A stretch of 29,342 bases of DNA from Intoshia linei. Lineage: Eukaryota > Orthonectida > Rhopaluridae. Under the pieces are notes generated by a model. The model saw nothing but the letters and a program-made list of their open reading frames with translations, ran no database searches and was not told where the DNA came from. Positions 21,360 through 29,342 of this stretch are shown piece by piece. The stretch lies in contig LWCA01000384.1 of NCBI GenBank assembly GCA_001642005.1, positions 1 to 29,342 of the forward strand, in the 5' to 3' direction. The position numbers and the translations under genes were made by a program. Within the stretch, counting starts at the first letter, position 1. Each line of letters starts with the position of its first letter.

Positions 21360-23823
21360 TTAAATATCATTCTTTACTATTTTCAAGTCTTGAAACATAT
21401 TAATTATATCTTCCTTTTCCTTATTTTTCGGTTTAAATTGTTTGAGACAATTCCAGTACAACTCTTGTGATTCCATTACCTTAAATATGGTTTTTTGTGC
21501 GCTAAATTAAAAAATGATGAATTCAATGCTTGTAAAACCTGAATTTTATTGGAAACTGTAGATTCAAAGGTGGTGGCAAATGTCCAAGTAATGATTTGAC
21601 ACAATTTTCACTACATGTCGCGATCGTTTGTAAATTATATCCACCCTAAATTATAACTATAAAAGTTCAAACCCAAAAACCTCCAAAACAAGTATGACTC
21701 TACCACATGCCAACGATGACAAACTATACGTCATATGACCATAACATTCAGGTGATACATTGTAGTTGCCCTAATAATGATATAAATACAATCCAAATTA
21801 TAAAATACCAAAGGATCACCTATCGCAGCGTCAAATCCACTTGAAACTAATACCAATTGGGGGTTAAACTAAACAACACATGAAAAAATATAAAAAGAAC
21901 AACTACTTGATATGATACTGGCATAATAATCTTTAAAAATGTCATCATGTACTCAGTGTCTCCCATTGGAGTCTACCAAAAACTTTAAAATCATAAATTA
22001 ACATGACTACCCCGTTGAAAGGCATATTAATGTTAAATCCTTTTCCACGGCACTTGCCCACGTAATCATAATTTGAACTCGTTTTATAGGGGAAAAATTT
22101 TGCATTGTCATATCGGTGTATTGAGATGTACAGAACCCTATATTAGTATACTATTACAAATGAATAAATTAAAATTAGTAAAATTCAATGACAACATTAC
22201 TTAGGATTTTCATAAAAAATTTCTTGGGTACCATCGCCGTGATGTATGTCCCAATCGACAATTAAAATTCTAAATTAAACCAATAAAATTACGAAATTTG
22301 TTTCATAATATCAAAATTTAACCTAGAAAGATTATGCGCATGTATTGCATATTGTGAGGCTATAGCTACATTATTAAAAATACAGAATCCACTGGCACTA
22401 TTAGAACATGAGTGATGACCTGGAGGCCTTATAAAAGCCATTCCATTGCGAACCTTATCAGTCATCACTGCATCAACTAAATTTAGTAAATGTCCTATCG
22501 CAACTTTGGCGCAACTATAAGTAAACTAAAAATAACAAATTACACATAATAAAAAACGTCATAAAAATAAAAATTATTTATACTTTTACCAGTTTTCTAA
22601 CTATTAATAAGATCATTATATACCTGATTCAAATAAATTGATTCGTAATATTTTTCCATTTTATCAAGATTTTTTTCATTGCTATCAGCTGATTTTTCTA
22701 TATTTTTTATGTGATCTAGTCTAAAGGAACATTTTTAAATTAAGATAATTTAGTCAATATTTACATAATATTTAAAATATCTATAAATATGAAAATGCTT
22801 TTAAAGTAAAATCGTTTAAAGTCCGTTAATCTGTCAAAACTTACTTGATTGACTTAATAGTAAAGTTAAAAAAGAAATAATTATCCCGTTTCAAAAGAAA
22901 CCCTTCACGCTTAACACTTGCAGGAAAATTAATAATAACAATGACGATATACCAAAAATTTTCCCAGTCAGAGCCTAGAGCTCCGTAGAATCTAAAAACA
23001 ACCAATACAAATTTAATGAAACTCCGTCCGAAACTAGACCAGGGAAGTGAAAAGTTTAAAGGTTGGAAACTCTCATTAAGTTGTTACTAAAAATAGACTA
23101 TAATTAAAGCTCAATCTACAGTAATATACATAAATTACGTACGAATGAATTAATTGGATTTCAGTCAAAGTGGCCGACCGCACATCCTAATAAAAATATA
23201 GATTACAATTTACAATGTAAATTTTATTTTATTCTTTCATCACATCTACAAATTAACATGTAAAATTTGAGAAAATATAGTTTTTTTTACAATTTATACA
23301 TAAAATGTAATGTTTATAAGTTAAATTATTATTTAGTATACATACATTTGATGAGAAATACAAAAATATTACTGTTAAAAGATAACATTTTTCAAGTAAT
23401 CCTTCATTACATAAATGTCTGTAAATTGAAATCAATCTGTTTGGGTTTTCAGGGTGAGATCTAATTTAATATGTTAAATCTTGGCGTAAACTATCAAAAG
23501 AATTAGTAATTATTTCAACTAAAATATTTTCATTGAGCTAGTTTAATTAGACATGAATTAGGGTGTTATAATCACAAAAATAGAAATAAAATATATACGA
23601 TTTTCGGCTTTCATGTTGATTCATTTCATTGGAATAGGATATAGCCGTCCTGGAATAACATGTTACATTTTCATATTTATTAGGCTCACCTAAATTTTAT
23701 CATATTATCTGTGCGGTTAAATGTAGTTTCTGGTTGAAATTCGTCTTGATTGGTACGTGAAAAATTCGGATTCTTTCTTTAATAATTTAAATATTGACCA
23801 AAAAATATATACCTTTTCCCCAT
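21360..23823 (-). CDS. class IIb histone deacetylase, HDAC6-like, single catalytic domain, 413 aa
   Basis: This is a zinc-dependent lysine deacetylase. Fourteen exons, in transcript order: 23823-23813, 23776-23690, 23649-23599, 23460-23373, 23186-23143, 22720-22624, 22525-22323, 22269-22201, 22137-22011, 21972-21907, 21868-21809, 21770-21681, 21645-21539 and 21501-21360; 1242 nt in frame. Catalytic features are complete: His pair H163-H164 in RPPGHH, zinc ligands D201 and H203 in DWDIHH, D294 in GFDA, and Y334 in EGGYN. SHPENPNR (51-58) is the usual N-terminal block. Residue 301 (GDPLG) is Leu, as in HDAC6 domain 2, not the Glu of HDAC10. The block SSNYDYVGKCRGKGFNINMP looks more like HDAC6 domain 1. 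Unlike human HDAC6 (1215 aa, two domains plus a ubiquitin-binding finger), only one domain is present, and no second domain is visible nearby. The first coding exon has just 11 nt. Confidence 0.9.
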
Positions 23824-24824
23824 TTTTATATAAATTCAAATTTATTTCAAACGGATTAAATTGTTACTTAGTAATACAAATGTATACAATATATAAAAAT
23901 TATTTTAAATTTTAAAATATAATTTTACGTTTATTTTTGGTCACTGATTAATGGTTAGTCATCAGATTACATTGAATTTTATAATATTTATTGAATCGTT
24001 CGTATAAAACATTTTCGTTTTAATATAATTATTCAAATTTTAAACTACATTTATCTATTTTTTTTAGTCACAGACGTGTAGCGCTGTATGAATTCATTTG
24101 TGTAAATTAGAGTGTATTAACCCTTTCACTGTCTGAAATATTTATTTTAATTTGACTGACATAAACTGTTTTAAAGTAATGATCAGTGTCCGCTCTTATT
24201 TAAAAAAAATCTAAAAATTAAGGTACTGCGAAGGATAAATGTTTTATAGTTAGCATATAATTCTAAAATATTCATCATTTACAGCAAGTTCAAAATGTCT
24301 AAAAAACTGGTCCAATTAAATTTTGGTACAACTCGATATCATTTAAAAAACCAATAGAAATTTTTGCCGTCGTTTATATAAGAAATATATCCAATTTAGG
24401 GGATATTTTATATCTACAATAATGTCGTTTAATAAGCAATACTAAGAATAATATATAGTGCAACAGTGCCGAATCTACTGTATCCGAGGCATAAACGAAA
24501 TTGTGGTTTCATTTTTCCTAATTAAAAAGTTTTTTGATACTGTTATTATTTAACTACCGTGATCGGTTTCCACGACAGTGGAATCTACACCGGTGACTAG
24601 GTTTGACTTATTTTTTGAAAAATCATTTTTAATTTTTAAGATGTTACTCCTGAGTAGAATGTAAAAATATTTTGACTATCAGTAAAGTTTTCAAAAATGA
24701 AAAAAAGCAGCTGTCTACGATCTAAAAAATGATACTCAAATCTTTCGTGATGAACAATGATTAAAGAAGATTGAACAAGAAACATTGATAAATTTATATT
24801 GTTTAAACTTTGATACAAACATTT
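23824..24824. other. gene-free region between HDAC start and ALYREF end
   Basis: The region is AT-rich and contains the HDAC promoter and ALYREF 3' flank. I see no coding exon. Around 24464-24488 the stretch CAGTGCCGAATCTACTGTAT followed by CCGAG resembles 2310-2334 (CAGTGCCGAACCTATCGTAC, CCGAG), so it belongs to a dispersed repeat. CCACGACAGTGG (24570-24581) and CACCGGTG (24589-24596) are short palindromes. Confidence 0.5.
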
Positions 24825-26511
24825 TTATATTAATGCAACATATTTCTTGTTGTATTCTTCAAGGTCTTTATCAAGTTGTTCAACGGTTGGAATCTTTTTG
24901 ACATTATTTCTAGGTGATTTAGTGAAAGATTTTCTAAAACTTGATTTCTTGAAACTGGTTTTTGGTCCATTGGAAAGTCTTTTAACGGCATTAGTAGATC
25001 TTCTCCTAAAAATTAGATATAATTGCACCAATTAACAAATACATTGTTGGAGCTGGAACAGGAATAGCATCATTAATAATAGAAATTTTCATTTTTCTTC
25101 CTAAATCCACAATAAAATTGATAAAAAATCAATATTACCATCTAATGGTACATCATTATATTTATTCTTTGCTTTAACAGCAGAAAATCCGTTGAAATAA
25201 TGAATCTGTGCTGTTCCCAACGAACGTCCCATTTTGTTGTAATTAACACCATAACTTTTAATTCGTCCAAAATCAGAGAAAAGTTCCTAAATATAAATGA
25301 GCATACCTTCCCAAGTGTAATAATATCCAATTGTGCAGTTTGATAGTATAGAAAATAAATTGTCGTTTGAACAGAGAAAATGAAAAATGTGCTAATTAAA
25401 ATTATGCACATACAGGAGTGCTGTGCTACCAGAAATAAATTTTTACGTGCATACGTAGCTTGATTGTAAAATTCTATTGATATTTTAAGCAAAAATAGAA
25501 GATAAGTCAAGTATCTCATTGAATGTTTGTCATTGAAACATCGTTGTACTATAATATATTCACTAGGACAAATGTCATTTCACTTAATTTCAACGAGAAG
25601 TTGAAATTCCGTGTATAAATATACACAAGACTAAAGAGCGATTCAAGTCGCTCATTGGATGTTTAAATCGTTAACACCACTGGATAACCGGTAGAAACCG
25701 TCTCATTTCACGGCATTTCTAATGTCACGGTAGACTTTGTGTGGGATTGTGCGGCAATGAACACAAAACAAAATAATTATATACAGTACTAACTGAACGA
25801 GCCATTTTCATACTTGAATTGATTTACTCTAGTTGTTTATTCATTGGGGCTATGTCAAAATGTGTAAAAGATAAAAATTTCAAATAAAACAGCAACATTT
25901 CAAAACAATTGAATCATTAACAGTAATTCTCGTAAATGCGAGCTATCCTCCTTTGCATTCCTTAATTATCAGACAAAGTATATTGTGGATAAAATAGAAT
26001 AAAGATTAAGTTTTGACCATTTAAATATAAAACAACTAAAATTGAGTCATTTTCGAAGATTCCAAACACAAATGGTAAAACGTGCATGCGTTGTGAAAAC
26101 ATGAGTTTGATCAGTATTTTGAAAAAAGAATTCATTTCCCCGTTTATCTTTAGTATTATGTACTATCCATCAGTAAACACGCACTTGGAGTTCATTTATC
26201 CACATATAACAACCTTTATATCCTGATCCGTCACTTGGAAATCCAAATTTTCAATTATCATTTTTCCACTGTCAGGTCGTCTGATTGGTGCTGGTTTTGA
26301 AAATATTGGCATCGAGTTTCTACGAATTATTTTATTTCCAAAAGATTTTTTTTTCTAAATATGACATGAAAATATTTCAGTAAATTCAATTTACATTGAC
26401 AAAATTATTAGAACGTCTATTTCTTATTTTATTTCCGCCATTGCTCTTTCTATTTCTACCTTGTTTAGCTATTTTGTTATCTTTGATGTATTTGTCTAAA
26501 CTAACGTCCAT
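24825..26511 (-). CDS. ALYREF: mRNA-export adaptor ALYREF (THOC4/REF), 214 aa, five exons
   Basis: This nuclear TREX-complex adaptor binds UAP56/DDX39B and hands mRNA to NXF1. Exons in transcript order: 26511-26395, 26354-26214, 25286-25139, 25100-25043 and 25005-24825; 645 nt in frame. The N-terminal MDVSLDKYIK matches the family's UAP56-binding start (MDMSLDDIIK). The RRM spans about residues 70-145, with RNP2-like MIIENL (71-76) and RNP1-like GRSLGTAQIHY (106-116). The C-terminal TVEQLDKDLEEYNKK (195-209) matches the second UAP56-binding motif. The linkers flanking the RRM are lysine- and asparagine-rich and lack the RGG repeats of the human protein. Intron 2 (924 nt) contains a run of three hairpins. 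The identification is firm. Confidence 0.92.
25586..25653. repeat. three consecutive perfect hairpins in ALYREF intron 2
   Basis: AATTTCAAC-GAGAA-GTTGAAATT (25586-25608), GTGTATA-AA-TATACAC (25611-25626) and GAGCGA-TTCAAG-TCGCTC (25636-25653) follow one another within 68 bp. Each stem is perfect (9, 7 and 6 bp). Short palindromes arise often in AT-rich DNA, but three in close order is unusual. It could be a structured intronic RNA, a small element or chance. Confidence 0.5.
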
Positions 26512-27217
26512 TTTTTCTTTTTAATTTACGTTCAAAAATGCGTTTAATATTTTCAGTATTCTCAAATAATGAATATTGTTTATCTTGCAAATGTCTGCTA
26601 AAGTGTAACTATGTAATTCTGCTTGTTACCATAATTATAGTCTACTAAATTTTATATTTTAGCCTAAAATTGGATACAAATTAAATGATTATTTAGTATC
26701 TATAACAATTAAGACATAAACGCATAATTGTGCAATTTGTGTATTTTATGTATTTGTGCAACTTGATAATAATCTATGAATGAATGTGAATATATTGTTC
26801 AAATAATTAATTATTTCTAATTGTGATGTCATTTTTGCACAATCATTATAATTAGCAATAATATTTGATTATAGTAAACATTTTTAATTGTAACAATAAG
26901 ACATTTTGTTTAGTGTTTCTTTGTGAAGAAAGATTCAGAATTTAATTGGTGTAATTATTGAAATTTTATTTGAATATTCTCAAATTTTATAAAACCGTTA
27001 ACTTCAAAACGATAGAAAACTTATAAATCAATGTGAATAATTTAATTTTTTGATTTCTACCCAATATGGTCCCCATTTACTCAGTAAACTTTACCGTTTC
27101 AATTGAGAAATAAAAACAACTTGAACTATTTACGATAAATGAATAACTAAATGTAACCTATGAAACAATTTTACTTGTATATTTGTATTTGTAAATTAAA
27201 GGCATTTGGATTAAAAT
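26512..27217. promoter_or_regulatory. divergent intergenic region, ALYREF / small coiled-coil gene
   Basis: About 706 bp of AT-rich DNA lie between two genes transcribed away from each other. It should hold both promoters. I see no coding exon and no regulatory motif that I can defend. Confidence 0.4.
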
Positions 27218-27631
27218 ATGTATAAATCAACTGAGAAGTTGGATTGTCCGGAAAGTTTGGAAAATGAAATCGAAGAAGGATTACTTTGCGATTTGTTGAA
27301 ACCCTCCATGCTAGAAATTTCCACTACATGTAGAAATGTTTCTATAACTCAAAATGACGTTATCAGAACATTGAACATTGTACTAGAAAACATTGAAATA
27401 CTAAAGACTGAGCTCAACAACGATAACACGATTAACTTAATTGATAAATACTATGAAACCTACAATAAATATACACATAGATTAAAACGATTGAACGGTA
27501 TAACCAGTAAATTACTTTTACGTTTATCTAATGTTACCACCAAAATTGGGAAAAATAACATTACAACAGCAAACATTGAATTGGCTGAACCTGCAATTAC
27601 TTTGGAAAATACGGAAAGTGACAATATTTAA
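27218..27631 (+). CDS. small helical coiled-coil protein, possibly BLOC-1 pallidin-like, 137 aa
   Basis: This single-exon frame runs from ATG to TAA. From about residue 20 to 110 the protein has heptad-like spacing of Leu, Ile and Val with few Pro or Gly residues, as expected for a helical coiled coil; there is no signal or membrane segment. The segment VSITQNDVIRTLNIVLENIE (41-60) and the later LIDKYYETYNKYTHRLKRLN (74-93) recall the layout of pallidin (BLOC1S6), which has LTQNQVVLLDTLEQEI followed by a YHxKL segment. If so, it would belong to the complex that makes lysosome-related organelles. The similarity is short and recalled by eye, and KxDL- or snapin-like proteins are alternatives. 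A 5' exon upstream is possible. Confidence 0.55.
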   Translation: MYKSTEKLDCPESLENEIEEGLLCDLLKPSMLEISTTCRNVSITQNDVIRTLNIVLENIEILKTELNNDNTINLIDKYYETYNKYTHRLKRLNGITSKLLLRLSNVTTKIGKNNITTANIELAEPAITLENTESDNI

Positions 27632-28715
27632 TTACAAATTATTGATTTGGTGCCATACTAATTGATCGCGTATTTGTATTTTCCTACAAATTTGTATATA
27701 TGAGATAAAAAGTAAATTTACACAATTTTCATATTTTATTTTATATGAAACGTATTTTTGCGGTTCATTGATTTTTTTTCTTAAATAATGCTGTCGATCG
27801 AGCTCTTTTCCTCGGTTCTGTAAGGATTTATATTTCCTAAGAATATTTTATTTACTATTATTTAATTCTCCTATTGTCACTTTTAAATATCAATGTCCAT
27901 ATTTGGTGAAAAAATTTAATAGACTTAAAAACCTATATAATTTTTTTGGAATTCCCGAAAAATAACATTGTCAATTTTAAATGAGTTTAATTCCTTTACC
28001 TCTTTATTTGTGTTAATTCATTCTCTATTTCACTTATTTGATTACGAGGTGTGGGATGATTTAAATTTTTTTTTGTACATTTTTCTTTTTTCTTTTTAAT
28101 TGTCTTTACATTAACAATACACGAATGCGTTTTATTACATGTATTCTCACTTTCGGTTTGATTACATTTTTTTTTCTTTTCTTGATTTTTACTCTACGAT
28201 GTAATTATATAGTTTATCCAAATTTATTTATATTTATATTTACATTTAATTTTTTTAATAAAAAATTGCATTTTTCTTCCAACTCTGTAATCTTTTGCTA
28301 AAAAATGTTTTAAAATAGGCAAATTATTACTTGATATTTTTTATCCATTAAATTTTGAGAATATATAATATTGCACATAATTTTGTTGAGTAACTTTTTT
28401 CTAGTAATCTTTTCAATATAATTCGTTTTTTGATATTCAATTTTTAATAAAAGTTTTTGAAAGACAATATCCAATCTATTACACTTTAATTGAATATGTT
28501 GTATATTATTCGCCATTTTTTCGTCGTTTTCTACATTGTTTGACATTTTATCTACAATACTCATTATTATATATTAAATTTGATATTTTACGTATATAAC
28601 TGTTTTTAAGAATTTGAATTTTATTGTTTATTGTTTGTTGAAAATTTGATATCGTTTCATTGAAATCTGATAATGCTGCAATTATTTTGATTCGATTTGT
28701 TTCATTCTCTTCCAT
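27632..28715 (-). CDS. unrecognised lysine-rich coiled-coil protein, about 265 aa, five exons
   Basis: Proposed exons in transcript order are 28715-28592, 28551-28331, 28297-28244, 28193-28000 and 27836-27632. All junctions are GT/AG (introns 40, 33, 50 and 163 nt), and the 798-nt total is in frame. The N-terminal part (residues 1-135) is helical, with segments such as IAALSDFNETISNFQQTI and KITELEEKCNFLLKKLN. A Lys-rich part with several Cys residues (KKKKCNQTESENTC) follows. I do not recognise the family. The last exon beyond KKINEPQKYV looks like low-complexity UTR, so the true stop may differ. As modelled, the stop (27632-27634) directly abuts the stop of the plus-strand gene. Confidence 0.5.
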
Positions 28716-29342
28716 TTTACATTTATAGTGTTTATTTGATCCAAGATACTTGTAGTCATATAATGTGCTTTTAATATGTTTGTTATGTTAATTAAAAAAA
28801 TCTAATAGACTTTTTTATAATACTTGGTTTATTGATGCAAAAATGTTAATTTCAGTCATTTTAATTTTCATAACTCAGTTATTTTCACGTACAGTCAATT
28901 ACTTTTTTGATAATAATAAAATAGTTTTCAAATAAAAATAATGATACTTTGTGCTTTTTTGACCGTAAAGTGTCATTTGTCAGAACTGGGCAATTGGTAA
29001 AAAAGGTAATCTGGGGTTTTATCATGAAATCAACTTTTTTGGATTTGCAAATTATGATTTTGAAACCTATGCCACAATTTATTCTTACTTATATAATATG
29101 CTTTGCATATTTGTGTGTGTGTTACCGTTTATTTCAATAACTACCTGTCTTAGAATTTTATAAAGTTTACATTTCAATTACAGTTTTTTCCGTGGTGATA
29201 ATAAGGTAAATTTCAACCTCCCAAACTCACATCTTAAGGGTCAAAAAGCTTAATTATCCTTTTTTTGAAAATCAAACAAGTTCGAGAGTTTAAAAAAATA
29301 TATACTCTGATACGGATTTTAAAATCATAAATATTATCATAA
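28716..29342. other. gene-free end of window with an inverted pair of R1 repeats
   Basis: About 28945-29075 is an R1 fragment in + orientation (GTGCTTTTTTGACCGTAAAG, as at 3602). From 29081 to the window end R1 runs in reverse (GTTACCGTTTATTTCAATAA at 29121-29140, then CTCTGATACGGATTTTAAAA near 29304). The second copy runs off the window. I see no gene. Confidence 0.55.

Noticed and set aside
25006-25028. A 23-nt intron (GTGCAATT...TTTTAG) in ALYREF
   Set aside because: It would leave the junction out of phase. Using the donor at 25042 (37-nt intron) restores the frame, so the longer intron is preferred.
25142-25519. 125-aa minus-strand frame
   Set aside because: It overlaps ALYREF exon 3 in a different frame and continues into intron sequence. 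The RRM frame is the conserved one.
1-29342. tRNA, rRNA, CRISPR arrays or bacterial operon signals
   Set aside because: I saw no cloverleaf, rRNA-like block or regularly spaced repeats, and the gene structures are spliced and animal-type.

Overview
The window looks like nuclear DNA from a small-genome animal (metazoan). It is strongly AT-rich. Its genes are split by canonical GT...AG introns that are very short: most are 34-46 nt and one is only 24 nt. The gene content is animal-type: ARID2 (a PBAF chromatin-remodelling subunit), an RSBN1/DPY-21-type JmjC demethylase, a class IIb histone deacetylase, the mRNA-export adaptor ALYREF, the mitochondrial carrier SLC25A26 and mitochondrial enoyl reductase MECR. 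I cannot name the species. The intron size recalls reduced invertebrates such as orthonectids or dicyemids, but that is inference only.

Layout. 1-841: no gene seen. 842-1918 (-): single-exon MECR. 2030-6757 (+): SLC25A26, head-to-head with MECR across 111 bp; its introns carry repeats, and two conserved blocks of the carrier could not be found. 7171-8192 (+): six-exon gene for an unrecognised 238-aa protein. 8193-11213: about 3 kb without a gene, holding dispersed repeats and a hAT-type MITE with an exact 8-bp target duplication. 11214-17422 (-): ARID2 in six exons (1068 aa), with a second, larger copy of the same MITE family in its first coding intron. 17858-21277 (+): RSBN1-like gene in seven exons (618 aa), divergent from ARID2. 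21360-23823 (-): HDAC6-like single-domain deacetylase in 14 exons (413 aa), tail-to-tail with RSBN1. 24825-26511 (-): ALYREF in five exons (214 aa). 27218-27631 (+): small coiled-coil protein, possibly BLOC-1 pallidin-like. 27632-28715 (-): lysine-rich coiled-coil gene of unknown function whose predicted stop abuts that of its neighbour. 28716-29342: dispersed repeats.

Exon models were built by hand. For ARID2, RSBN1, HDAC, ALYREF and the unknown 238-aa gene every junction has GT/AG ends, and the summed coding length is an exact multiple of three. For the four recognised families the joined reading frame also follows the family across the junctions. Two functional clusters stand out: a mitochondrial pair sharing a promoter region (MECR/SLC25A26), and a run of chromatin and RNA-export genes (ARID2, RSBN1, HDAC, ALYREF). 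Mobile DNA is mostly small non-autonomous elements in introns and intergenic DNA, several present in both orientations.
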